From positions 248,001-312,000 of the forward strand of contig CAVTJA010000010.1 in NCBI GenBank assembly GCA_963735005.1: a stretch of DNA of 64,000 bases, written 5' to 3'. The stretch's first letter is position 1. Each line of letters opens with the position of its first letter. Below, piece after piece: positions 48,824-56,109 of this stretch. The position numbers and the translations under genes were made by a program. The notes under the pieces are model-generated. The model was given only the letters and a program-made list of their open reading frames with translations. It was not told the origin of the DNA and did no database searches. The DNA is from WTKG01 sp963735005 (GTDB taxonomy: Bacteria > Actinomycetota > Actinomycetes > Actinomycetales > Demequinaceae).

Positions 48824-49583
48824 ATGAATCTCATGCGAGACACCTGGATTGTGTTCTCCCGCGCGATGCGCCTGAGCCTGCGCCAACCGGTGTGGGTCGT
48901 CTTTGGACTGCTTCAGCCAATTCTCTATCTCACCCTGTTCGGGCCCCTGCTGAAGAGCGTCGCGGCCAACCCGGAGTTCGGCGGCGATCAGTGGAAGGTC
49001 TTCGTGCCCGGCCTGCTCGTCCAGCTCGGCATGTTCGGCGCGAGCTTCGTGGGCTTCGGCCTCATCGCGGAGTGGCGCGCCGGCGTCATCGAGCGCATGC
49101 GCGTCACCCCGGCATCGCGGGCCTCGCTGTTGCTTGGCCGCGTGCTTCGCGATGTCTTGGTGCTCTTGGTCCAGGGCACCGTCCTGGTGCTCGTCGCACT
49201 CGGCGTTCGGGCTCCGCGCGCCGTGGTGGGCGCTCGGCGTCGGCGTGGGAACGGTCGCACTGCTTGGCGCATGCTTCGCGTCGCTTAGCTACGCGGTGGC
49301 GCTCAAGCTCAAGAGCGAAGACGCGTTCGCTCCACTGCTGAACGGCGTGATCCTCCCGGTGGCACTGCTCAGCGGCATCTTCCTGCCGATGACACTCGCG
49401 CCGCTGTGGCTGCAGCGGCTGAGCGACGCGAACCCGCTCAAGCACGTGATCGACGGCGTGCGCGCGATGTTCCGCGGCGAATTGGGATCCGCGGATGCAC
49501 TGTGGGGCTTGGGGCTGACCGTTGCGCTCGTCGCGTTGGGCATCGCCGTCGGGACCAGGGTGTTCGCGCGCGAAAGCGCCTAG
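48824..49583 (+). pseudogene. ABC-2 type exporter permease, interrupted by an apparent +1 frameshift
   Basis: Membrane subunit paired with the preceding ATPase, starting at ATG 48824 with AAGGA about 9 nt upstream. The first frame covers LRQPVWVVFGLLQPILYLTLFGPLL, FVPGLLVQLGMFGASFVGFG and RMRVTPASRASLLLGRVL (ABC2_membrane hallmarks). Near 49196-49206 it must shift by +1; the second frame supplies FGLRAPWWALGVGVGTVALLG, LLNGVILPVALLSGIFLPM and the C-terminal helix to 49583. Joined length is about 253 aa with six helices. Without correction the protein loses its last three helices. Confidence 0.85.
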
Positions 49584-49607
49584 CGCCAGGCAGGCTTTTC
49601 TGTCGGT

Positions 49608-49641
49608 ACGGCTGGCCGCTTGTGAAATCGCGGCCAGCCGT
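49608..49641. terminator. Strong hairpin between convergent exporter and rsmI
   Basis: A perfect 12-bp inverted repeat, ACGGCTGGCCGC and GCGGCCAGCCGT, with a 10-nt loop, in the 85-nt gap between converging genes. It could act on both transcripts. Confidence 0.75.
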
Positions 49642-49668
49642 TGCCGCGCCGTTGGTGAGGATCGCCCC

Positions 49669-50511
49669 CTAGCCTGCGCTCGAGCGAGCCGCGAGCGCAG
49701 CCGCGTACAGGTCGCGCGACGGGATGCCGGAGGCCTTCGCCACGCCGGCCGCCGCCTCCTTGAGGCGCTCGCCCGCCGCGACCCGCGACAGCACCTCGGA
49801 GACCATCGCCGCCATGGTGGGCGCCTCGGCGCCGCGCCCCGCGATCACAACTACGATCTCGCCCTTTGGCGCGTCCGCGGCGGCCCACGCGGCAAGCTCC
49901 CCCAGCGTGCCGCGCCGCGTCTCCTCGTGCGTCTTGGTGATCTCCCGCGACACGGAAGCCGCGCGGTCGGCTCCCAACGCTTCGGCTGCGGCGCCCAGCG
50001 ACTCGGTGAGCCGGTGCGGCGCCTCGAAGAACACCATCGTCCGGGCTTCGCCGGCAAGCCCAGCAAGCGCCGACGCCCGCTCCCCCGTTTTGCGCGGAAG
50101 GAAGCCCTCGAAGCAGAACCGGTCGGTGGGCAGTCCGGACACGGCGAGCGCGGCTAGCGCGGCGCTCGGGCCGGGCAGGACGGTGACTTCAACCCCGGCG
50201 TCGGCCGCCGCGCGCACCAGGGGTACGCCGGGATCCGAAACTGTGGGCATGCCCGCGTCGGACACCACCAGCACGGTCGCGCCGGCCGCCGCTCGCCCCA
50301 CGAGGCCCGCCGCCCGGTCGCGCTCGTTGTGATCGTGAAGCGACACCACCTCGCCGCGCACCTCGACGTCGAGCCGCCTGGCGAGCTCGCGCAGGCGCCG
50401 CGTGTCCTCGGCGGCGACGACGTCGGCGGTGGCAAGCGCGTCTCGCAGTCGCTGCGACGCGTCCCCGGCGTTCCCGATGGGGGTGGCGCCCAACACGATC
50501 CGTCCGCTCAT
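49669..50511 (-). CDS. rsmI: 16S rRNA (cytidine1402-2'-O)-methyltransferase
   Basis: RsmI 2'-O-methylates C1402 in the decoding centre with SAM. The 280-residue tetrapyrrole-methylase-fold protein begins IVLGATPIGNAGDASQRLRD, then VVAAEDTRRLRELARRL, SLHDHNERDRA, VVSDAGMPTVSDPG near 80-93 and FEGFLPRKTGER. ATG 50511 lacks a ribosome site; CACGCT lies 6 nt upstream. It diverges from pmt across 41 nt, an order conserved in actinobacteria. Confidence 0.94.
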   Translation of the reverse strand: MSGRIVLGATPIGNAGDASQRLRDALATADVVAAEDTRRLRELARRLDVEVRGEVVSLHDHNERDRAAGLVGRAAAGATVLVVSDAGMPTVSDPGVPLVRAAADAGVEVTVLPGPSAALAALAVSGLPTDRFCFEGFLPRKTGERASALAGLAGEARTMVFFEAPHRLTESLGAAAEALGADRAASVSREITKTHEETRRGTLGELAAWAAADAPKGEIVVVIAGRGAEAPTMAAMVSEVLSRVAAGERLKEAAAGVAKASGIPSRDLYAAALAARSSAG

Positions 50512-50552
50512 GCGTCAAGCGTGTCACAGCGCCGCGCGTATAGGCTTGGCCC

Positions 50553-52205
50553 GTGCCGACCATCGCCCTCCTCGCCACGCGCGATCCTCGCATTGTCGCC
50601 GTCGTGAACTGGGCGTACCGGTGGCGCATGTGGCTCATGGTTACCGGCGTCGGCGCGCTCGCCGGGCTGCTGCGGTTCGTCCACTTGGGCTATCCGCGCC
50701 AGCTCGTGTTCGACGAGGTTTACTACGCGCGCGGCGGGTATTCGCTTCTCCAGCTTGGCTACTACGGGCGCTGGGAGGGCGACAACCAGGCCTTCGCGCA
50801 CGGCGACTTTTCGGGCCTGACCTCCGCCGCCGACTACGCGGTGCACCCGCCCGTTGGGTGGTGGATGATCGCGTGGGGCATCAAGCTGTTTGGGCCCACG
50901 CCATTCGGGTGGCGCTTCTCCGCGGCCCTGTTCGGCACGCTGACCGTGGTGATCGTCGCGCTCATCGCGAAGAAGCTCTTCGACTCCGTGCTGTTCGGGG
51001 GCATCGCAGGGCTGCTGCTCGCGATCGACGGCGAACACATAGTGATGTCCCGCACCGCGCTGCTCGACATCTTCCTGACCTTCTTCGTGGTCGTGGGCTT
51101 CGGCTTCCTCGTCCTCGACAGAGCCCGGACTCAACGAAGACTCGTGCGCCGTCTTGACGAGGCGCGCGAACGGCTCAAACTCCCGGCCGGGGCAACCGTG
51201 CCCGGGCTTGGGCCGTACGTGGGCATCCGCTGGTGGCGGCTCGCCGCGCTCGCCGCGTTCGGATTGTCCTGCGGCGTCAAGTGGTCAGGCCTGTACTTCG
51301 TCGCCTTCTTCATGCTGATGTCCGTGCTGTGGGACATGGTCGACCGCCGCGCGGCCGGCGTTGGCAACTGGTTCGGCTCCACAGCCTTGCGCGCCTTGCT
51401 GCCGGGCCTCGCGGCGACCCTCCTCGTCGTCCCCGGCGTCTACGTCGCCACGTGGGCGCAGTGGTACAAGACCCCAGACGCGTACTTCCGCGACTGGGCC
51501 GAGCTTCACCCCGGCCAGGGAGAGCAGTGGCTGCCGGAGGGCCTGCGGTCTCTGTGGCACTACCACACCGAGGCCTACGACTTCCACAAGAACCTTGGCG
51601 CCGACGGCACCCAGACGCACCCGTATCAGGCAAAGGCCTGGTCGTGGCCGCTCCAGATTCGCCCCACGGCGTTCTACTTCGAGTCAATCGACGACCCGGT
51701 GAAGGCACAGGCCGTTTGCGGTTCGGACAAGTGCTCAAGCGCGATCACGTCGCTTGGCAATCCGTTGATCTGGTGGGCTGGCACGGCCGCGCTGTTCTGG
51801 GCCGTGTGGCGAAGTTACGTGCGCCGCGACGTGCTGGCTGGCTCGGTGATGATCGGCGTGTTCGCGGGCTGGCTGCCGTGGTTCGGGTTCTGGGACCGGC
51901 TCATCTACACGTTCTACACGGTGTCCCTTGCGCCGTTCGTGGCGCTAGTGCTCGCCTGGGCGGCGCTACGCATCGCCAAGCCGCCGCGCCTCGAGGGCGG
52001 ATGGTCGCGCCGTGGCGGGCTCGTGGTCGGCGGCTTCATGGTGGCCGCGCTCGCGGTGAGTGCGTTCTTCTGGCCGCTGTGGGCTGGCCAATGGATCCCG
52101 TACGACTACTGGCTCGCGCACATGTGGCTCCCCACAAGCCCCGTGGACATCGGGTCTTGGCACTGGGACGGCAGGGTCTTCGGCGAACGAATCGGCTGGG
52201 TCTAG
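50553..52205 (+). CDS. pmt: Polyprenol-phosphate-mannose protein O-mannosyltransferase
   Basis: GT39 membrane enzyme transferring mannose from polyprenyl-phosphomannose to Ser/Thr of exported proteins, coupled to Sec export in actinobacteria. The 550-residue protein has the catalytic luminal motif VFDEVYYARGG near 53-63 (DE pair), about ten transmembrane helices, the HPPVGWW loop near 106 and the C-terminal PYDYWLAHMWLPTSP. GTG 50553 follows TAGGCT with a 6-nt spacer, so it is probably leaderless. The stop overlaps that of the next, convergent gene. Confidence 0.93.
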   Translation: MPTIALLATRDPRIVAVVNWAYRWRMWLMVTGVGALAGLLRFVHLGYPRQLVFDEVYYARGGYSLLQLGYYGRWEGDNQAFAHGDFSGLTSAADYAVHPPVGWWMIAWGIKLFGPTPFGWRFSAALFGTLTVVIVALIAKKLFDSVLFGGIAGLLLAIDGEHIVMSRTALLDIFLTFFVVVGFGFLVLDRARTQRRLVRRLDEARERLKLPAGATVPGLGPYVGIRWWRLAALAAFGLSCGVKWSGLYFVAFFMLMSVLWDMVDRRAAGVGNWFGSTALRALLPGLAATLLVVPGVYVATWAQWYKTPDAYFRDWAELHPGQGEQWLPEGLRSLWHYHTEAYDFHKNLGADGTQTHPYQAKAWSWPLQIRPTAFYFESIDDPVKAQAVCGSDKCSSAITSLGNPLIWWAGTAALFWAVWRSYVRRDVLAGSVMIGVFAGWLPWFGFWDRLIYTFYTVSLAPFVALVLAWAALRIAKPPRLEGGWSRRGGLVVGGFMVAALAVSAFFWPLWAGQWIPYDYWLAHMWLPTSPVDIGSWHWDGRVFGERIGWV

Positions 52206-53155
52206 GCCGCTTTCGTCTTGCGGGACGCGACGCGATACACGCCTTCTGTGGCGCCAAGGAACACAAGATCCGCGACGGTCGCCAGCACCCTGCTCAACAG
52301 TACGACCGTGAGCGCGGCGGGCGCCGCAAGGACGATTGTGAGCAGGGCGAACTGAATGGAATCCCTGACGCCGATGCCGTTGGGAGCGAACGGCATCGCC
52401 ATCCCCGCCACAACCGCGAGCCCGAACGAGGCGACGAGGAATGGGAAGTCGGAGGCGCTCAAACTCGGGTCCACCGCATACGCGAGAATCGCGTTTGCGG
52501 TGCCAGGCAGAAATGCGACAACAGCGTAGATCCCTACGGCCGTTGATATTGCCCGCCATGACAGTTGGACCGGCGCGCCCCGCTTCGCAATCCGATAGGC
52601 AAGCGCGACAAGGCGATTGAACACGGGCGGCAACAGCACAGTGACCAGCGCGGCAGCTGCGATGAAGGCGGCGTACCACAGCACCGGGTGCGTATCGAGA
52701 ATTCGGCCGTCGATGAGTAGCAGCGTGAGCGACATGAGGCCGAGGCCAGTGAGTTGCGCGGAAGCCTCCACGATCGAGGAGATCGCCAGCTTGCTCTTTG
52801 AGATGCCATAGGCTGCGGCGAGCACCACTTTTCCTGCGATCCACGCGACCTTGCCCGGGACGTACCGGCCCATCCACGCCCTCGCAAAAACGCGGGCGAG
52901 CACCACGAACGGCGGGAACTTGTCGACACCAATCAGGCCGAGCACCGTGCGCCAGACCCCGACGCCTACGTACCTGAAGAGGACCGACGGCACGAGTGCG
53001 AGGATCGCCACCGGCCACCCGACGTGGACATCGGCCAGCGCGGCCCAGTCAAAGCCGTAGAGGTACCACGCGAAGAACACAATGATCGCGGCGTAAAACG
53101 CGTACTTGGTGATGCGAAGCGCAGTAGAACCTGACGTCGCGGGATTGGGCGGCAT
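52202..53155 (-). CDS. Flippase-like (LPG synthase transmembrane domain) membrane protein
   Basis: A polytopic protein of 317 aa with about eight helices. I choose ATG 53155 (MPPNPATSGSTALRITKYAFYAAII); upstream frame is low complexity. It shows the UPF0104/AglD-type pattern WRTVLGLIGVDKFPPFVVLARVF, WMGRYVPGKVAWIAGKVVLAA and FAPNGIGVRDSIQFAL. The family is seen in lysyl-phosphatidylglycerol synthases and in proteins accompanying glycosyltransferases, where it may flip lipid-linked sugars. Convergence with pmt hints at glycan export, but this is inference. A TACACT hexamer at 53210-53215 (minus) is a possible -10. Confidence 0.82.
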   Translation of the reverse strand: MPPNPATSGSTALRITKYAFYAAIIVFFAWYLYGFDWAALADVHVGWPVAILALVPSVLFRYVGVGVWRTVLGLIGVDKFPPFVVLARVFARAWMGRYVPGKVAWIAGKVVLAAAYGISKSKLAISSIVEASAQLTGLGLMSLTLLLIDGRILDTHPVLWYAAFIAAAALVTVLLPPVFNRLVALAYRIAKRGAPVQLSWRAISTAVGIYAVVAFLPGTANAILAYAVDPSLSASDFPFLVASFGLAVVAGMAMPFAPNGIGVRDSIQFALLTIVLAAPAALTVVLLSRVLATVADLVFLGATEGVYRVASRKTKAA

Positions 53156-53381
53156 CCGGTGAGTCCTGTTCTCGCGGCTTCTCGGTCGCGGGTGGCCCGC
53201 GGTGCGACAAGTGTATCGCCGCGAACTGGGCGAGCTTTCACTCCATAGACAAGGCGTACGCGCGCGCCGAACAACGCTCGCAATGACGCGCGCGCGGGTA
53301 CCCACATCGGAGAGACCGACCGCCGTTGCTAAGGTGACGAGAGCGCTGGCGAGCGGCGTGTGTTGAGGGGCGGGTGCGGCA

Positions 53382-54035
53382 ATGGACATCGGAGTCCTGA
53401 CGGTCGTCACGGCCGTGCTGGTGGGCCTGGCGATTCGCGCTGCATACTTCCTGTGGACGCGGTGGGGTGAACTCGACGGGCGCCAATGGCGCACGTGGAC
53501 CACCACCCTGCTTACTCTCGCGGCGCTGATCGCCGGCTACGCCGAGGCGGCGTTCGCTCACCGCCAGCAGCTGGCGACCGAGGCGCTCATCCTCGTGTCC
53601 GGGGTGCCGGACGCGCGCGCCAACTGTTCCCGGATAACCGAGGAGATGCTCAACCTCGGCACCTATGACGGATACGTGACCTTCGACGGCAAGCACGTCG
53701 CGGACCTGCGTCGCCACATCTGCCTCGACCTCGCGTCGTACGCGTCGGGCGGCCAGGCGAAGCCGTCCGATGACCAGATGCTGGCCGTCCACGTGGTCAC
53801 ACACGAGGCGGAGCACATCGCTGGCTATACCAAGGAGTCCGAGGCCGAGTGCCGCGCGGTTCAGCTGAATCACCGGGTCGCCGAGTTCCTAGGCGCCACG
53901 CCCGAGCAGGCGCGCGCGCTCCAGAAGCGCTACTTCGAGGAGTACTACCCGCGCCTGCGGTCCGACTACATCTCGCCGGAGTGCCGCGAGGGCGGCGCGT
54001 ACGACATCTTCCCTGAGCGCACAGAATTTCCGTAG
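53382..54035 (+). CDS. Membrane protein with HEAEH zinc-peptidase-like motif
   Basis: A 217-residue protein of unknown function. Two N-terminal hydrophobic segments (about 3-26 and 40-58) place the rest on one side of the membrane. The remainder includes ARANCSRITEEMLNLGTYDG, then VVTHEAEHIAGYTKESEAECRAVQ at 138-160, containing HExxH (H141, E142, H145) with nearby glutamates (E152, E154, E156) as a possible third ligand. Cysteines at about 82, 114, 157 and 201 may pair. The motif suggests a zinc peptidase, but the short spacing to the third ligand is unusual. It diverges from the flippase-like gene. Confidence 0.65.
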   Translation: MDIGVLTVVTAVLVGLAIRAAYFLWTRWGELDGRQWRTWTTTLLTLAALIAGYAEAAFAHRQQLATEALILVSGVPDARANCSRITEEMLNLGTYDGYVTFDGKHVADLRRHICLDLASYASGGQAKPSDDQMLAVHVVTHEAEHIAGYTKESEAECRAVQLNHRVAEFLGATPEQARALQKRYFEEYYPRLRSDYISPECREGGAYDIFPERTEFP

Positions 54036-54059
54036 CCCCTGGGCGGATCGCCGGAACGG

Positions 54060-55223
54060 CTACGCATCCGCGACCCAGCTGACGTCGTAGCGGGGCACCG
54101 CTCCGGGCTCGGGCTCGGGCACCCCACGGCTAGCGGCGTCGAGGATCGCGAAGTGTCCACGGATGCCGGCCTCCTGCGCGCCGTACTCCCAGTTGCCGCA
54201 CCAGATGCCGAGCGCCACGGGCGCGTAGTAGCGGGACGTGGTCGCGGCGTAGAAGTCGATGCGGGCACGCGCCGGCCCGCCTGCCGGAGTCGGGACCTGG
54301 ACGCCGACGGCGCGGGTGGTCTGGCTGTTGTAGGACGACGGCGACCACTCGCAGGCCTCATAGGTCCGGCCGAATGCGGCGAAGGGCGCGGCGTCGGTAT
54401 CGAGTGGGGTCGCGAAGTCCGCGTCGGCGTAGAAGAGCTTGGCGAGCGGGCGGCGACGGTGCTGGCTGCCTTGCATGAACCTGATGAAGGCGGGCTTGAA
54501 GCGGGACTTATAGCCGACCGCGCACACGCAGATGATCTGGTCCGCCTGGGGGTCGATCCGGTCTCCGAGCGCGGCTGTGATGGAGTGGTGATCAGCGCCG
54601 GGGCCAATCCAGCAGGTAGCGATCCCCAGCCGGGTCGCGTCGAGCACCACGCGCTGGAGGCTCCTGCCGACGTCGATCACGGCGGTGCGGTCGTACTCCT
54701 TGGGCGCGATCGCGACCAGGAACTCGTGGCCGCCGACGACCGGCCACACCGTCAGCGGCGCCTTGATGTACTGAAAGCGGATGGGCTTGGAGCCGAGCAG
54801 CGCGGCGGGGGCGCTGTGGCGGGCGACCGCGGCCATCAGCGCCTGGTGGTGTTCCGGGGTGAGGTCGCGAGGCTGGAACGAGCGGCAGGCGCGGCGGGAC
54901 AGCATCAGCTCCCACGCGTCAAGGTCCGTGCGGGCGGGGGGCACGTGCTCGGTGGGCCGGAAGCCGAACTTGACGGTCACCAAGTCGAACACGAGGTTGA
55001 GAAACGCGAGCCCGGACAGCCCGAGCAGCACGGCCGCGACCACGGGGCTGAATAGCCACGCCAGGCCAGCGAGCACCAGCAGCGCGAGCGCGACAACGCC
55101 GTTGATCGTGTACTGCAGCCAGCCGGTGAACTGCAGGCGCACCTTGAGACGCCAAAGCGCCGTGCTCTGGATGTCGAACCGGGGCCGCGGCTTCGCGGAC
55201 TTCGTGACGGTTGTCGTAGCCAT
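54060..55223 (-). CDS. Nitroreductase-family protein with N-terminal membrane helices
   Basis: A 387-residue protein. Residues 1-30 are cytoplasmic, two transmembrane helices follow (about 35-85, GVVALALLVLAGLAWLF and VVAAVLLGLSGLAFLNLVF), then a flavin nitroreductase-like domain beginning LMLSRRACRSFQPRDLTPEH near 106. LGIATCWIGPGADH and GHFAILDA are consistent with the TM1586-type nitroreductase group. Such enzymes use FMN and NAD(P)H; the substrate is unknown. The membrane anchor is unusual. It diverges from a TetR gene with a palindrome between, so it is probably the regulated target. Confidence 0.78.
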   Translation of the reverse strand: MATTTVTKSAKPRPRFDIQSTALWRLKVRLQFTGWLQYTINGVVALALLVLAGLAWLFSPVVAAVLLGLSGLAFLNLVFDLVTVKFGFRPTEHVPPARTDLDAWELMLSRRACRSFQPRDLTPEHHQALMAAVARHSAPAALLGSKPIRFQYIKAPLTVWPVVGGHEFLVAIAPKEYDRTAVIDVGRSLQRVVLDATRLGIATCWIGPGADHHSITAALGDRIDPQADQIICVCAVGYKSRFKPAFIRFMQGSQHRRRPLAKLFYADADFATPLDTDAAPFAAFGRTYEACEWSPSSYNSQTTRAVGVQVPTPAGGPARARIDFYAATTSRYYAPVALGIWCGNWEYGAQEAGIRGHFAILDAASRGVPEPEPGAVPRYDVSWVADA

Positions 55224-55256
55224 GACACGCCTCGCCTTCCCTTGGTGATCGCTTAT

Positions 55257-55274
55257 TGCAAGCGTATACTTGCA
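55257..55274. promoter_or_regulatory. TetR-type operator and promoter between nitroreductase and tetR
   Basis: TGCAAG-CGTATA-CTTGCA is a perfect inverted repeat. It contains TATACT (55265-55270), which lies 17 nt after TTGGTG (55242-55247), a near-consensus promoter for the TetR gene. Repressor binding here would block this promoter and is placed to affect the divergent gene too. Confidence 0.75.
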
Positions 55275-55310
55275 TTAAAGCAAACGGCCGCCCGGTGCGC
55301 AAGGAGGATC

Positions 55311-55880
55311 ATGCCCAAGGTCATCGACGTCGACGCCCTGTTCGAGTCCGTCGTCACCGTTTTTGCGGACCGCGGGTACGCGGCGGCGACCACGCAGGAG
55401 ATCGCCAACCGGGCCGGCGTCAACGAGGTCACCCTCTTCCGGCGCTACGGTTCCAAGGCCGGGCTGATCGGCGCCGCGCTGGACCACGTGCTGTCCCGCT
55501 CCGCGTTCGCGGAGCTTGCGGCAACGGACGACGTCCGGGCGGACCTCTCGTCGATCGTCGCCCGCTACGACGCCACCAACCGCGCGTACGGCGGCGCGGT
55601 CATGACGCTGCTCACGGAGGCCCCGCGCCACCCGGAACTCCGCGGGGCGCTCGCAACCCTGCTGCCCAACATGACGCGCGCTGCGGGCATCGTCGCCTCA
55701 CACCAGGCCGCTGGCCGCATCACGCCCGGCGACCCTGGTCAGAAGGTCGCGCTGCTACTCGCGCCGCTGATCGCAGGCGGGCTGTGGGAGCGCGCGGGCG
55801 TGGGGGAGATCGACGGTCGCTTTGAGCCCGGGGACATCGTCGAGGGGTTCCTCGCGGGCCACGGCACGCCCGCGGGCTGA
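55311..55880 (+). CDS. TetR-family transcriptional regulator
   Basis: A 189-residue repressor. The helix-turn-helix lies at about 8-55 (ALFESVVTVFADRGYAAATT, QEIANRAGVNEVTLFRRYGS, KAGLIGAAL), followed by a helical ligand-binding domain. ATG 55311 has a perfect AAGGAGG 6 nt upstream, so this gene is leadered unlike many in the window. The operator at 55257-55274 and the divergent nitroreductase-like gene suggest a classic inducer-responsive pair, perhaps to electrophiles or aromatic compounds. Confidence 0.9.
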   Translation: MPKVIDVDALFESVVTVFADRGYAAATTQEIANRAGVNEVTLFRRYGSKAGLIGAALDHVLSRSAFAELAATDDVRADLSSIVARYDATNRAYGGAVMTLLTEAPRHPELRGALATLLPNMTRAAGIVASHQAAGRITPGDPGQKVALLLAPLIAGGLWERAGVGEIDGRFEPGDIVEGFLAGHGTPAG

Positions 55881-55885
55881 AAGCC

Positions 55886-55915
55886 AAAGGGCCGCCCCTA
55901 CCGGGGCGACCCTTT
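55886..55915 (+). terminator. Intrinsic terminator after tetR
   Basis: Arms AAAGGGCCGCCCC and GGGGCGACCCTTT pair over 13 bp with one mismatch around TACC; the arm ends in TTT. It begins 5 nt after the stop codon and precedes tRNA-Ala. Confidence 0.8.
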
Positions 55916-55934
55916 GATGTGCTGTCTCAACACG

Positions 55935-56007
55935 TGGAGCTAAGGGGATTCGAACCCCTGACCTTCTCATTGCGAACGAGACGCGCTACCAACTGCGCCA
56001 TAGCCCC
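55935..56007 (-). tRNA. tRNA-Ala (anticodon CGC)
   Basis: A 73-nt cloverleaf: acceptor GGGGCTA paired with TAGCTCC (one G-U), discriminator A, anticodon stem TCTCG/TGAGA with loop TTCGCAA giving CGC, and T-loop TTCGAAT. No CCA is encoded. Confidence 0.93.
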
Positions 56008-56091
56008 TTGCGGCGAACAGGTTACCACTCGCGCGACGGGTCACGCCAAGTCGCGGCGGCCCCGCAGCCCGGCGGATCAGGCGGCCGAACG

Positions 56092-56109
56092 GCGCCCTCG
56101 GAGGGGCGC
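56092..56109 (-). terminator. GC hairpin at the end of the MacB-like gene
   Basis: GCGCCC-N6-GGGCGC directly abuts the stop codon of the transporter gene on the minus strand. The stem is short but GC-only; there is no T-run. Confidence 0.4.
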
